The notes: a model not told the origin generated them from the letters alone. A DNA stretch of 35,179 nucleotides from Acidobacteriota bacterium (GCA_022828085.1 JAJEIY010000001.1:1-35179); one strand, 5' to 3'; shown: positions 1 through 8,969, counted from the first letter of the stretch. Translations and numbers: made by a program.

Positions 1-72
1 CGCTTCCAGGTGGGCGAAACTCCCACGATCGGGGCCTCCCGCACACCCCGCCGGTGATGAAAAAGGGCGCAA

Positions 73-103
73 CGGCTTGGAACGCCGGTCTCCGACCGGC
101 ACG
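73..103 (+). repeat. Dispersed palindromic repeat, forward copy
   Basis: The core reads CGGCTTGGAACGCCGGTCT followed by CCGACCGGC, so the right part can fold into a GCCGGT/ACCGGC hairpin. A near-perfect reverse-complement copy lies at 284-314 and a close forward copy at about 6263-6293. Shorter relatives lie at 9459-9483 and 20489-20507. Confidence 0.7.
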
Positions 104-283
104 CGGCCCGCAGGGCCGCAGGCGGCGTGTCGCGGTTCGCCTCTACGGGACGCAGGGACAGGCACGGCCCATGGGTTCCGGTGGGCTCCGAAGGAGAGAA
201 CCATCCCGGAGGTCGGCGATCCAAAGTGTGCGCGCCGCTTTAGGCGAGCAGCGTCACGACGTGCGCGGCGCCGAGCGCCGCGC

Positions 284-314
284 GTGCCGGCCGGAGACCG
301 GCGTTCCAAGCCGG
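284..314 (-). repeat. Dispersed palindromic repeat, inverted copy
   Basis: This is the reverse complement of the repeat at 73-103 with one clear mismatch. The two copies form an inverted pair about 180 bp apart, so the DNA or a transcript could form a long stem. Confidence 0.7.
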
Positions 315-335
315 CGGCGCCATCACGGCCGTTGA

Positions 336-358
336 CCGACCCGCGGGACTGCATTTTC
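336..358. repeat. 23-bp repeat, copy 1
   Basis: The 23 bases starting CCGACCCGCGGGACTGC and ending ATTTTC match 16433-16455 exactly. Both copies are intergenic. The second copy lies 13 bp beyond the broken end of an integrase gene. Confidence 0.75.
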
Positions 359-488
359 ACAGCAAACTCCCCCAGTCAAATGCGCCCCGTGGTCTGGACC
401 CGAGCGGGGACGGCTTGCGCTACCCCCGTTTGTGTCCGGCGCCATGCGGCGGCATAGCCGGGGGAGTTTCGCCCGCTCTGCGGGCGAT

Positions 489-506
489 GCCGGTCTGAAG
501 ACCGGC
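489..506. repeat. Perfect 18-bp palindrome after the DoxX gene
   Basis: GCCGGTCTGAAGACCGGC is fully self-complementary and lies 11 bp beyond the stop of the minus-strand DoxX gene. It could act as a transcript-end hairpin, but no T-run follows it. It belongs to the dispersed GCCGGTCT/AGACCGGC family seen also at 6211-6227 and 20489-20507. Confidence 0.6.
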
Positions 507-517
507 GCTCCGTCAGG

Positions 518-916
518 TCAGCGGTTGTCCACGCTCCATTTCCCGGCCCCCGTCATCGCGATGAACAGGAACAGGAAGCAGTAGAGCACCGCCAGTTCTC
601 CCCGGTTCTCGATCGGGAACCAGCCGAGCATCATCCCGGCGTCGTCGGTGCGGAACTGGTGCGCCATGAAGTAGGCCACCGCCATCTGGCCGCTCGAGAT
701 GAACGCCGCGATGCCGGTCATGAAACCGACCATGAGGGCGAGTCCGCCGACGAACTCGATCACTCCCGCCAACCCCATCAGGGACATCAGCTCACGCTGC
801 GTTCCGCCCATGACCCCGAAGAGCTTCTGGGCGCCGTGACAGAGGAACAGGAAACCGGACACGATGCGCAAGAGCGCATAGGCGGTGTCCTTGTGCTGGT
901 CGAGCATGGTCTTCAT
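518..916 (-). CDS. DoxX family membrane protein
   Basis: A 132-residue integral membrane protein of the DoxX family: about four membrane segments, with the characteristic early GFLFLCHGAQKLFG segment (about residues 19-34) and a Gly-rich second helix near IEFVGGLALMVGF. Family members are inner-membrane proteins linked in some bacteria to thiol or redox stress; the exact role is unknown. The start at 916 is chosen because GGAAGGAGAACACC precedes the ATG. The open frame extends farther upstream, but that part is antisense-type sequence overlapping the DUF5916 gene. It is the last gene of a four-gene minus-strand run, 35 bp after the DUF5916 gene. Confidence 0.88.
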   Translation of the reverse strand: MKTMLDQHKDTAYALLRIVSGFLFLCHGAQKLFGVMGGTQRELMSLMGLAGVIEFVGGLALMVGFMTGIAAFISSGQMAVAYFMAHQFRTDDAGMMLGWFPIENRGELAVLYCFLFLFIAMTGAGKWSVDNR

Positions 917-951
917 GGTGTTCTCCTTCCCCCGCAACTGCGGGGTATTCG

Positions 952-3237
952 TCAGAAATCCATCAGGATCGTGTACTTGGCGATGAGCGCCCGGTCGAGA
1001 CGGTTGCCCATCGGATCGCGCCGGTCGTTCAGCACGATGAAGAAGTCGGAAAGGGGCCGGTGGATCAGGTTGAAGCGGATGTTCGAACTCCAGTCCTCGG
1101 TGATGTTGTTGTACTGGATGAGCGCATTCAGGAACATCGTGGTGGTGAAGGTGTAGGTCACCCGCGCGGTCAGCAGGTCGGCGACGAACGCGCCCTCGGG
1201 GAGCGCGATGTCGTTCCGGCTCCACCCGACGTAGGAAGTCAGCTTCCCGCCCACGCGGATCACGGTGCTGAGGTTCAGCGCCTTCCGGTCGCCGGAGTAG
1301 AAGCCTCCCCAGTCGTAGCGTCCGTTCAGGGAAATCGGCCGGCTCGGGTCCGAGAAGAGCATGACGAACCATTCGTCGTAGGGGTGCTCACCCGGCAGCA
1401 CCGTGGTGGTCGGGTGCAGGGGGAACGGCGCGAAGGTGTTCTCGATGCTGTCGTTGTAGCCGAACTCGAAGAACGCGCCGTTCTGGTGCCGAACACCGAC
1501 GTGCCAGTTGGTGTAGCGGCTCACCAGCTCCCCGTCGGAGTTCACGTAGTCGTTCCACTCGAAGTGGGGGTTGATCTCCCGCACGATGTCGCTCCACCAG
1601 GACGGGCGGTAGTGGTAGCCGACGTAGCCGAGCAGGCGGCGGACGCCGGTCCGCGGAGCGAAGCCCATCTCGGGGTTGAAGTCGTCCCCCAGCCTGGTCC
1701 AGGCGCCCCGGAACTGCCAGAGCCGGCCGTCGTAGTTCGCCGCCACCCGCGCCGCTTGGTCGTCGCCGACAAGGCCGGGCGTCGCGGTCCGGGCCCAGAA
1801 GGAGTTCACCTCGAGCTCGGGAGTGACCCGGATGTTGGCGTCGAGGCCCATCGAGCGGTTGTAGTGTTCGCTCCCGGACCCCGTTTCCCGGTTCAGGAAG
1901 ACGGCGCCCACGTCCGAGTTGCCCCCGACGTTGCGGCGCACCCGGACCGCCGTGAAGTTCTCGGTTCCGGGGGCGTCCTCGTGTTCGCCGGTCTGGATGC
2001 TCATCACCCCAAGTTCGTAGGCCCCGGCCCGGCCGGTGAGCCGCCCCCCGCCCAGCACGGGGATCGGGGTGCCCGTCCGCGAGAGGCCGATGCGCCGGCT
2101 GAAGAACAGGTAGAGGTCGTCGCCCCGGCTCTGGCTGGCTCGCAGGGTCGAAGGATTGAACGCCTGCCCGAAGTCGGCCCGGAACTGGGTGATCCTGGAA
2201 TCGTTCGGGACCCCGAAGCGGAAAATGCCGGAGTTCTCGATGAAGAAGTCCCGCTTCTCGGGAAAGAAGAGATTGAATCGGGTGAGGTTGACCTGCTGGA
2301 CGTCCGCTTCGACCTGCGAGAAATCGGTGTTCACGGTCAGGTCGAGGTTCAGCCCGGTGCCCACCAGCACCTTGGCGTCCACGCCCAGATCCGCGGAGTT
2401 CGTGGTTCCCTCGTCGGAGTCGGCCGCCCCCTGGCTGGTCTCGGCGCCCGCGTAGGGGGTCACCTTGAAGCGGCCGCCGGACCGGAGGCCGGTGAGTCCT
2501 TCGATGGTGCCCGAGTAGGAGATGCGCGCGAAGTTGAAAAAGCGCGGAATGGGCGCCCAGAAGGAGTCCTCGTTCAGCCGCCGGATCCGCCGCAGGAAGT
2601 TGATCCCCCAGGTCTGTTCGGGGCTCTCCCGGAACCGCAGCGTCTTGAAGGGAATGGCGATTTCCGTCTGCCAGCCGTGCTCGGTGCGCAGCGTCTCGAC
2701 GTACCAGACGCCGTCCCAGTCGCGGTTGAACTCCCGCCCCTCGTTGAAGACCTGTCCGTCGAACTTCGCCCCGGCGGGGTTCGTCTCGAACATGTAGCCG
2801 TTCCGCCGGTCGTGGAACGTGTCCACGATGACGCCGAAGATGTCGCCCGCGCGCGTCGAAAAGTCCCGCGAGAGGTCGTTCACGATCAACCCGTCCGGTT
2901 CGTCGTGGGCGACGGCGCCGACGTAGAGGAACTCGTCGTCGTAGAGCACCCGGACCTCGGTCACGAAGGTCGCCGGCATCCCTTCGTTGGGGTTGCCCTG
3001 GACGAAGTCGGTCGCGAGGGGAGCGCCGGCCCATTCGTCCTCGTCGAGGATGCCGTCGATCCTGACCGGCTGGGATGCGCGGACGGCGGGGAGCCGCCGG
3101 TCGAACCGGGCGGTCTCGAAGTCCACCTGCCCCTGGGAAAGACCGGTGCCCGGCGTCAGGAACGGCAAAAGGGCCGCGGCGATTCCTGGCAGCAGGAGAC
3201 GGGCTGCGGCCCTTCCGCGGAGCAGGGCCGCGAACAT
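952..3237 (-). CDS. DUF5916 outer-membrane-associated protein with CBM9-like N-terminus
   Basis: About 761 residues from the ATG at 3237, which directly begins a signal peptide (basic MFAALLRGRAAAR, then a Leu/Ala-rich core, cleavage near GLSQGQ). A start 21 bp upstream is possible; neither has a strong ribosome binding site. After the signal comes a carbohydrate-binding family 9-like domain (about residues 45-210, with the typical PVRIDGILDEDEWAGA opening and a DEFLYVGAVAHDEP segment), then a long beta-rich DUF5916 region with alternating polar and aromatic residues ending in Phe, as outer-membrane barrels often do. DUF5916 proteins are common in Bacteroidota and Gemmatimonadota and are of unknown function, possibly binding or importing glycans. 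It lies 49 bp after the antiporter gene and is probably co-transcribed with it. Confidence 0.88.
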   Translation of the reverse strand: MFAALLRGRAAARLLLPGIAAALLPFLTPGTGLSQGQVDFETARFDRRLPAVRASQPVRIDGILDEDEWAGAPLATDFVQGNPNEGMPATFVTEVRVLYDDEFLYVGAVAHDEPDGLIVNDLSRDFSTRAGDIFGVIVDTFHDRRNGYMFETNPAGAKFDGQVFNEGREFNRDWDGVWYVETLRTEHGWQTEIAIPFKTLRFRESPEQTWGINFLRRIRRLNEDSFWAPIPRFFNFARISYSGTIEGLTGLRSGGRFKVTPYAGAETSQGAADSDEGTTNSADLGVDAKVLVGTGLNLDLTVNTDFSQVEADVQQVNLTRFNLFFPEKRDFFIENSGIFRFGVPNDSRITQFRADFGQAFNPSTLRASQSRGDDLYLFFSRRIGLSRTGTPIPVLGGGRLTGRAGAYELGVMSIQTGEHEDAPGTENFTAVRVRRNVGGNSDVGAVFLNRETGSGSEHYNRSMGLDANIRVTPELEVNSFWARTATPGLVGDDQAARVAANYDGRLWQFRGAWTRLGDDFNPEMGFAPRTGVRRLLGYVGYHYRPSWWSDIVREINPHFEWNDYVNSDGELVSRYTNWHVGVRHQNGAFFEFGYNDSIENTFAPFPLHPTTTVLPGEHPYDEWFVMLFSDPSRPISLNGRYDWGGFYSGDRKALNLSTVIRVGGKLTSYVGWSRNDIALPEGAFVADLLTARVTYTFTTTMFLNALIQYNNITEDWSSNIRFNLIHRPLSDFFIVLNDRRDPMGNRLDRALIAKYTILMDF

Positions 3238-3286
3238 GTCCGGCGGCCAATGTACCACCGCCGGGGGACGCCGGCGCCGGCGAGTT

Positions 3287-5284
3287 TCAGAATGGAAGCG
3301 ACGGCGGAGCGGGAGGCGCCGGGGATCGAAAGAGCCCGAGCGCGGCGTCCAGGCTGGTCCGGTCCCCGATCAGCACCACGGTGTCGCCGGCCCGGTAGCG
3401 GGTCTCGGCCTGCCCCTCATGGATGGGCCGGCCGTCGCGGACCACGGCGACCTGGATCGCGCCGGTTCGCTTTCGGAGGTCGAGCGTCGACGCCGTCTCG
3501 CCCACCGCTCCGGCGGCCGCCTCCACCTCGACCAGTTCCAGCGCGTCGTGGATGCCGAGGTGCTTCAGCGCGTCGAGGCGAAGATCGGGATGGGGGCGGT
3601 CACGGAAGAGGCCGTAGTGCTCGGCCCGCACGGACTCGAGTTCGTGCCAGATGCGGTTGATCGGGATCTCGTAGCTCTCGAGCGCCTTGGCGAACAGTTC
3701 CAGCGACGCCTCGAACTCCTCCACGACGACGTCGGTGGCGCCGAGCGCCAGCAGGTCGTCGATGGCCCGCACGTAGCGGGTGCGGACCACGATCCGGACC
3801 GCCGGGTTCAGCTCGCGCGCCAGCAGCACTCCCCGCCGCTCGTCGCCGGGGGAGTTGATCGTGAAGAAGATCGTGCGCGCCCGGTGCACCTGCACGTGAT
3901 CGAGCACGGCCGGCTGGGTCCCGTCTCCGAAGAGAGCGGGGATGCCGTCGGCGCGGGCCCGGCGCACGAGTTCCGGATTCTGGTCGACGACGATGCAGGC
4001 GATCCCCGCCGCCTGGAGCACCCGCGCCAGATACCGGCCGGCGAGCCCGTAGCCGACGACGACCGTGTGATCCGCCGCCCCGTGGATCGTTTCGGCGTCC
4101 GGGTGGGAGTCCTGGGGCCGGCGCCGGTCCACCCATTCGATGATTGCGGGGCCCGCCCGGATCAGGAGCGGCGCGGCGATCATGGAGAGGATCGCGGTGC
4201 TCAGGAACAACTGGTAGTCGGCGCCGCGGAACAGGCCGAGCGGGATGCCGACCGACGCCAGCAGGAAGGCGAACTCGCCGACGTGACCGAGGCCCACGCC
4301 GGTGGCCAGCGCCGTGGAGAGCCGGCCGCCGGCCGCCAGCACCCCGGCGGCGGCCAGCATCGTCTTCACCACCAGCGCTGCCCCCGCCAGCCCGATCACC
4401 AGCAGGGGGCTGCCCAGCAGGACCGACGGATCCAGCAGCATCCCGATCGAACTGAAGAACACGCCGGTGAAGAGCGCACGAAAGGGCAGCACGTCGGAAA
4501 GGGCCTGCACCCCGTACTCGGACTCCGACAGGATCAGGCCCGCGAGAAAGGCCCCGATCGCCAGCGAGAAGCCCGCCGTGTGGGTGACGAGGGCGGCGCC
4601 CAGCCCGAAGAACCCGACGCAGAGCGTGAACAGCTCGCGATCCTTGAGCAGCACGATCCGGTCGAGGACCCACGGCGCCAGCAGGCGGCCGCCGAAGATC
4701 AGGACGGCGACGATCACCAGCCCGCGGACCAGTTCGGTGATCGCGGCCGAGGCCGCCTCGCCCTGAAACCCCGCCACCAGCGGGAGCAGCAGCACGAGCG
4801 GCAGGACGGAGAGGTCCTGGAAGATCAGCAGGCTGATCGAGGCCTGACCATGCGGTGTTTCGAGCTCCTCCCGGTCGGCGATGGTCTTGGCCACGATCGC
4901 GGTGGAGGACATCGCGCCGAGCGCGCCGTAGAAGAGGGCGTAGGGCACAGGAACGCCGAACGCCAGCGCCGCCACGAAGACCACGGCTATGGTCCCGCCC
5001 ACCTGAACGCCGCCGCCCACGAACACCATGTGGGCCCAGTCCCGGACCTGGGAGAGCGACAGCTCGAGGCCCACCGCGAACAGCAGCAACGCGACGCCGA
5101 GTTCCGTCAGGGTCTCGATGTTCTCCGGGACCGCGATCAGCCCGAGCCCGGCGGGGCCCACGAGCACCCCGGCGAGCACGAATCCGAGAAGCGGCGGGGC
5201 GTTCACCCGGTGGGCGAGCGCCACGATGGGGATCGCGAGGCCCACCAGCAGGGCCAGGTCCCCCAGGAGTCCGAGTTCGATCAC
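3287..5284 (-). CDS. CPA2-type cation:proton antiporter with NAD-binding RCK domains (KefB/RosB-like)
   Basis: 665 residues. The first ~390 form a polytopic Na+/H+ exchanger domain of the CPA2 family (MIELGLLGDLALLVGLAIPI at the start, then AVGLELSLSQ). A TrkA-N/RCK domain begins near residue 400 with the nucleotide-binding pattern VVVGYGLAGR and an acidic VVDQNPE at the end of the second strand. A TrkA-C-like domain closes the protein (about 570-650). Known relatives are K+ efflux or monovalent cation/H+ exchangers of the inner membrane, gated by nucleotide or glutathione. The start is GTG at 5284, 13 bp after the aminotransferase stop, so the two are probably co-transcribed. Ion specificity cannot be read from sequence alone. 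Confidence 0.92.
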   Translation of the reverse strand: MIELGLLGDLALLVGLAIPIVALAHRVNAPPLLGFVLAGVLVGPAGLGLIAVPENIETLTELGVALLLFAVGLELSLSQVRDWAHMVFVGGGVQVGGTIAVVFVAALAFGVPVPYALFYGALGAMSSTAIVAKTIADREELETPHGQASISLLIFQDLSVLPLVLLLPLVAGFQGEAASAAITELVRGLVIVAVLIFGGRLLAPWVLDRIVLLKDRELFTLCVGFFGLGAALVTHTAGFSLAIGAFLAGLILSESEYGVQALSDVLPFRALFTGVFFSSIGMLLDPSVLLGSPLLVIGLAGAALVVKTMLAAAGVLAAGGRLSTALATGVGLGHVGEFAFLLASVGIPLGLFRGADYQLFLSTAILSMIAAPLLIRAGPAIIEWVDRRRPQDSHPDAETIHGAADHTVVVGYGLAGRYLARVLQAAGIACIVVDQNPELVRRARADGIPALFGDGTQPAVLDHVQVHRARTIFFTINSPGDERRGVLLARELNPAVRIVVRTRYVRAIDDLLALGATDVVVEEFEASLELFAKALESYEIPINRIWHELESVRAEHYGLFRDRPHPDLRLDALKHLGIHDALELVEVEAAAGAVGETASTLDLRKRTGAIQVAVVRDGRPIHEGQAETRYRAGDTVVLIGDRTSLDAALGLFRSPAPPAPPSLPF

Positions 5285-5297
5285 CGCGGCCTCCGCA

Positions 5298-6179
5298 TCA
5301 GGGAGCGGGAAGCGATTCCGGGAGCAGCCGGGCCACCGCCTGGCGGTAGCCGGCGAGGGCCCGGAGGGTCAGCAGACCGGGCTTCCCGTCCCCGATGGTC
5401 CGGCGCGGCTCGCCGGACGCGGCCGACCAGGTGACCGGCAGCACCTCCCGAGAGGAACTGGTCAGGAACGCCTCGTCGGCGGTGGCGAGCCATCCAGGTC
5501 CGAGGGGGGTCTCCTCGCACGGGATCTCCAGTTCCCGCAGGACTTCCAGCACCAGAGCCCGGGTGATCCCGGGCAACAGGCCCTCCTCGAGCGGCGGCGT
5601 GAGGACGAGGCCGTCGTCCACGAGAAACAGGTTCGAGGTTGCGCCTTCCGTCAGGTCGCCGCCGCTTCCGCGAACCACCGCCTCGTGGGCTCCCGCCGCT
5701 TCGGCCTCGCGAACGGCCAGCCGGGCCCCCAGCAGGTTCGTGGTCTTCACGTCGGCCGGGAGCCCTCCGGGCGCCGCCCGGACCCAGTCCGACCGGAAGA
5801 CGCCGACCCCCTCCCGTTCCGGGTCCACCGGAAGCGGCGGCAGGGGCCGCACCAGGATGATCAGCGAGGGCCCGCCGCCCTGCGGTCCGGCGGTGAGGAT
5901 CACCCGGAGGGAGTGCTCGCCCGTGATGCCGCTGGCTTCCTGCGTCCCGCGCAGGCGAGCGGTGATCTCCGCGTCGGAGACGGCGAGCGGAATCCCGAGG
6001 AACTCCGCCGAGCGCCGGAGCCGGACGAGGTGCCGGGCGAAGAGGAACGGCACATGGCCGTAGGTGCGCAGGTTCTCGTACACCGCCTCGCCGTAGAGGA
6101 AGCCCGCGTCCACCGGACTCACCCGCGCCTCGCGCGCCGGCCCGATCCAGCCGTCCACGTTGGCCCACGCGCCCGTCAT
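5298..6179 (-). CDS. PLP-dependent class IV aminotransferase (branched-chain / D-amino acid / aminodeoxychorismate lyase group)
   Basis: 293 residues with the fold-type IV layout: SPVDAGFLYGEAVYENLRTY near residues 21-40, a Lys in VKTTNLLGARLA as the expected PLP Schiff-base residue, the Glu-containing EAVVRGSGGDLTEGATSNLF segment, and LLPGITRALVLEVLRE. The family includes IlvE, D-alanine transaminase and PabC; I cannot separate these by eye. It is the first gene of the minus-strand run leading to the antiporter, the DUF5916 protein and the DoxX protein. The ATG at 6179 gives a complete N-terminus. Confidence 0.9.
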   Translation of the reverse strand: MTGAWANVDGWIGPAREARVSPVDAGFLYGEAVYENLRTYGHVPFLFARHLVRLRRSAEFLGIPLAVSDAEITARLRGTQEASGITGEHSLRVILTAGPQGGGPSLIILVRPLPPLPVDPEREGVGVFRSDWVRAAPGGLPADVKTTNLLGARLAVREAEAAGAHEAVVRGSGGDLTEGATSNLFLVDDGLVLTPPLEEGLLPGITRALVLEVLRELEIPCEETPLGPGWLATADEAFLTSSSREVLPVTWSAASGEPRRTIGDGKPGLLTLRALAGYRQAVARLLPESLPAP

Positions 6180-6723
6180 GCCGCGACTGTACCGGGAACG
6201 TCAGGGAACCCCGGTCCTCAGACCGGCACCGCGGCCCATCGCGATGCCCAAGGTGGCGCGTCCGGCTTGGAACGCCGACCTCCGGTCGGCACCGCGGCCC
6301 GCAGGGCCGCACAATGCAGATCAGCGGTTCGATCGCAGAGCGGGTGCTGGAGTGCGACCCGAGCACGGTCGATCCCTCTGCATGGTAATTCCGTGTTTCT
6401 AGCTGGTCCGACTCGGAGTGAGTGCGACAGTTAGGTTCTCTTATGATCCGATTGCCCGCCGCAATGAATCCGTGAGTGACAAATACAAGAATCTGTGGTA
6501 TCAATGCTCCCCGTGAGCACCAGTTGCTGCCCACCGACGCGTCAAGTCGCTGACTCGCGTGCCGCTGAGGCCGACAACTCCTATGGTGGGGCTATCTGTG
6601 GGGGACGAACTCCGGGTAACACAATCTCCTCGCGAGGGGTTGCCAGTGACGTATTGGGAAATGATGTATCGGCAGCGATGAACCTCCTCGATTGTTGCCA
6701 ACTAGCTCGTCAGGAGGCCGAGG
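6180..6723. other. Intergenic stretch: dispersed repeats then start of less GC-rich DNA
   Basis: The first ~140 bp carry two members of the dispersed palindromic family (about 6211-6227 and 6263-6293, followed by GCGGCCCGCAGGGCCGC). From about 6370 the composition becomes visibly less GC-rich, which I take as the left edge of the accessory region. I see no gene. A weak promoter-like TTGCCA at 6640-6645 precedes the Tat peptide gene. Confidence 0.5.
6211..6293 (+). repeat. Two dispersed palindromic repeats in tandem
   Basis: CCGGTCCTCAGACCGG at about 6211-6226 is a hairpin related to 489-506. CGGCTTGGAACGCCGACCT followed by CCGGTCGGC at about 6263-6293 is a close copy of 73-103. In both this copy and the one at 73-103 a GCGGCCCGCAGGGCCGC hairpin follows. 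Confidence 0.65.
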
Positions 6724-7053
6724 ATGTCAACGGAACACATTCAACAGAATGCTCAGAGTACAACCAAGCATGACTCCCTAACGGACGGTCAGATAGTGTC
6801 CGTTAAGTCGGACCGCCGATCATTCCTGACCCGAGCGATCGGCTTGGGCACGGTGGGAGTCAGCGCGGTACTAGTGAACTCGTGCGTAGTCAGTGATCCC
6901 TCATGCGACACAGACAGGGGTAGTGACAGCGACATTACCAGAACCGGGGACCCGGCGTCCGTGACAGATAGGGATTCAGGCGCTTTCGCTGACCCTCCCG
7001 GCCAAGGACGATTCGTCGATACTGACGTCACGACAGTCGCAGATCCCGCCTAG
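6724..7053 (+). CDS. Small Asp-rich Tat-exported lipoprotein or precursor peptide
   Basis: 109 residues. AGGAGG at 6711-6716 sits 7 bp before the ATG, the best ribosome binding site of the area. The N-terminus has a twin-arginine motif (D30-R31-R32-S-F-L), a hydrophobic stretch (about 38-51) and a lipobox-like VNSC with Cys54. The remainder is Asp-rich and repetitive: three units each run from a DxD or TDRD opening to a Gly/Ala-Asp-Pro end (about 62-77, 81-91, 99-108), with a GQGR between the second and third. I recognise the general style of short Tat proteins with D-x-D...DP-x-G-x-GR motifs but know no function. After the TAG stop the frame continues eight more codons in the same Asp-rich style before TAA. 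It could be the substrate of the oxygenase encoded 650 bp downstream (inference). Confidence 0.75.
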   Translation: MSTEHIQQNAQSTTKHDSLTDGQIVSVKSDRRSFLTRAIGLGTVGVSAVLVNSCVVSDPSCDTDRGSDSDITRTGDPASVTDRDSGAFADPPGQGRFVDTDVTTVADPA

Positions 7054-7703
7054 GTAGCAGATACCTGCGATAGCGACTAAGTGTCCCGTCGTCCGCAACG
7101 TGTTGTCGGCCTCGTGGTAGGCGTATCGAGTCACACCCGTTTTGTCGCGCGACGCTCCGGACCCAGAGTCCGGCCCTCCGCCGCGTAGATCGCCATCCCA
7201 TGCTCCCGATCCACGACACGGTCCGCTTCTCGCCGGCGTGAATGCCTCTGGAACACCGCTCCGCGATCTCGGCTTGAGGTCCCAACCTCGCGGCGCAGCT
7301 CACTTCTCGCAACAACTCCCCACGACCATTTGGTCTTCGAAGCTCATGCTTCGCGGGGCGACACGATCCTCCGATACGTCGAGGCTCACCGACACGATCA
7401 AAGCCCGCCGTTGTTTCGGCGTGGCCGAGGCGAGGCGAATCACCGACGTGAACACTCCCGGGATCGGATTTGAGCCAGTGTCAACTGGCATTTCACCACG
7501 GGAAAACGGCCGGGTTCGCCGGACACGGCCCAACCCGACACGGGATGAGTGACGAGGTGCTAGCGCGGCATGTGCCCATTGTCGCCAAGCCGCGCCGGCA
7601 CTCTTTAGCGCGAAACCCACGTGATAACGGTGTCACCGTGCGTGCACTGAGGGCCGATCGAGACACTCGGGCGGACGGTCTCTAGGCAGAGGCGCGGCGT
7701 TGT
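7054..7703. other. 650-bp gene-poor stretch between the Tat peptide and the oxygenase
   Basis: I see no convincing gene on either strand. Short frames exist (for example 7142-7552 plus and 7300-7620 minus) but have no ribosome binding site or recognisable motif. The first 27 bp continue the reading style of the Tat peptide gene. The rest may be gene debris. Confidence 0.45.
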
Positions 7704-8969
7704 ATGTCGACCCTCACTCGCTCCTCTACCCGAGCCAGTCGGACCTCACCCGGCACGAACCGAGACGTGACCATCGCTCGGGGGCTTCAATCAGATGCGT
7801 TTTCCTGGTTGATATCGCCCATGAGTCCAAACAGATTCGAGAGAGACTTCTACGAGCAGCGCTTATGCCTCATACCGAGAACCGATCCAGATTACTACGC
7901 GGGTCTCCTGAGTTTCGAGGATCTCGATGCCGTATTGGGTACGTGCAATGTCACTCCGTCAGTGATCGCGCTTGTGCGCGGCGACGAGAGTCTTCCGAGA
8001 GGTGCCTACGTCCATGCGTCAGGTGGCATTGACCCTCTTGCGGTCGCGAAGATGTTCGACGACGGCGCGACGATCACGTTCAACCAACTTCATCGATACG
8101 TGCCCGTTCTGAGCGAGTTCTGCGCCTCAATCGGAAGAGCCTTCAGTTCGCGCGTGCAGACAAACATCTATCTGACGCCACCTGAGGCTCAGGGTTTCAA
8201 GCCGCACTGGGACACTCATGACGTTTTTGTTCTACAGGTATCCGGCCGGAAACACTGGTCAGTGTATGACACGAAGGTGACGCTACCGCTGAAGGGCCAG
8301 GCCTTTGAGCCTGAGAGTGATCCCCCGGGACCAGTAACGGCGGAGTTTGAGATCGCGCCGGGGGAATGCGTCTACATTCCACGTGGTCTGATGCATTCAG
8401 CACGATCGACTACCGAGGTGTCGCTTCACATCACACTCGGCATCACATCCTTCACATGGGTGAATCTCCTCGTCGAGAGCGTGGCTGCAACGGCGCTTCG
8501 AGATGAGTCCTTGCGTCGGTCGCTTCCGACGCGGTTCGCCGACCCGAGCGTTCCACCGGAGACTCTGGACGGCCTCGTCCGTGACAAGTTGGCGCTTCTG
8601 GCATCACGCCTCGATCCGACAGAGGTCTGGGATCATTTTCGCAGCGAGCTTATGGTGCTCAACACGCCGCTGTTTACGGATCTCCTAACGTCGCGAGTTT
8701 CCGCGGGCGATATAGGGCTTGGTTCGAGATTGAGGCGAAGAAGAGGACTTTTCGTGACGCCCGAGCGTGGTGCAGAGGGATGTCGCTTGTGCTTCTGCGG
8801 ATTGGAGTTGCAGTTTCCCTCGTCTACTTGGCCGGCTATCGAGTTCATCTCAGTGACCCCCGCTTTCATTGTTCGTGATCTCCCTGACTGCCTCGATGGC
8901 GAAGGCAAACTGACCGTTGCGACGAGGTTGGTCAGGGAGGGACTACTACAACTAGACGGGGATCCGTGA
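7704..8969 (+). CDS. JmjC/cupin-type 2-oxoglutarate, Fe(II) oxygenase (ribosomal-oxygenase-like)
   Basis: 421 residues from the ATG at 7704; a GTG at 7767 or ATG at 7821 are possible, and no start has a strong ribosome binding site. The opening of the conserved region (about residues 33-80: SWLISPMSPNRFERDFYEQR, then YYAGLLSFEDLDAVL) is typical of the Cupin_4/JmjC family that includes YcfD/RoxA and MINA/NO66. The iron triad is visible as H168-x-D170 in PHWDTHDVFVLQVSGRKHW and H231 in YIPRGLMHSA. Family members hydroxylate protein side chains, such as Arg or His of ribosomal proteins. The C-terminal ~150 residues match no motif I know. It is translationally close to the downstream small membrane protein and lies after the Asp-rich Tat peptide, so peptide hydroxylation is plausible but unproven. 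Confidence 0.85.
   Translation: MSTLTRSSTRASRTSPGTNRDVTIARGLQSDAFSWLISPMSPNRFERDFYEQRLCLIPRTDPDYYAGLLSFEDLDAVLGTCNVTPSVIALVRGDESLPRGAYVHASGGIDPLAVAKMFDDGATITFNQLHRYVPVLSEFCASIGRAFSSRVQTNIYLTPPEAQGFKPHWDTHDVFVLQVSGRKHWSVYDTKVTLPLKGQAFEPESDPPGPVTAEFEIAPGECVYIPRGLMHSARSTTEVSLHITLGITSFTWVNLLVESVAATALRDESLRRSLPTRFADPSVPPETLDGLVRDKLALLASRLDPTEVWDHFRSELMVLNTPLFTDLLTSRVSAGDIGLGSRLRRRRGLFVTPERGAEGCRLCFCGLELQFPSSTWPAIEFISVTPAFIVRDLPDCLDGEGKLTVATRLVREGLLQLDGDP

Larger units (their letters stand above)
1..517. other. Gene-free stretch built of repeats
   Basis: I see no convincing gene here. The short open frames have no ribosome binding site and their sequence is explained by repeats. The stretch holds an inverted pair at 73-103 and 284-314, an outer inverted pair (GGGCGAAACTCCC at 13-25 and its complement within 459-473), a 23-bp motif at 336-358 that recurs at 16433-16455, and a perfect palindrome at 489-506 just past the end of the DoxX gene. 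It may be a decayed small mobile element or a cluster of REP-like sequences. Confidence 0.6.

Noticed and set aside
489..506. Palindrome as a classical intrinsic terminator
   Set aside because: The stem is good but no T-run follows in the transcribed direction, so it is listed as a repeat only.
1060..5434. Very long plus-strand open frames opposite the DUF5916 and antiporter genes
   Set aside because: They are antisense shadows of clear genes: low-complexity Arg/Gly/Pro/Val-rich translations, no motifs and no ribosome binding sites.
7142..7685. Short frames between the Tat peptide and the oxygenase as extra precursor peptides
   Set aside because: None has a ribosome binding site, leader-like sequence or the Asp-rich repeat pattern.
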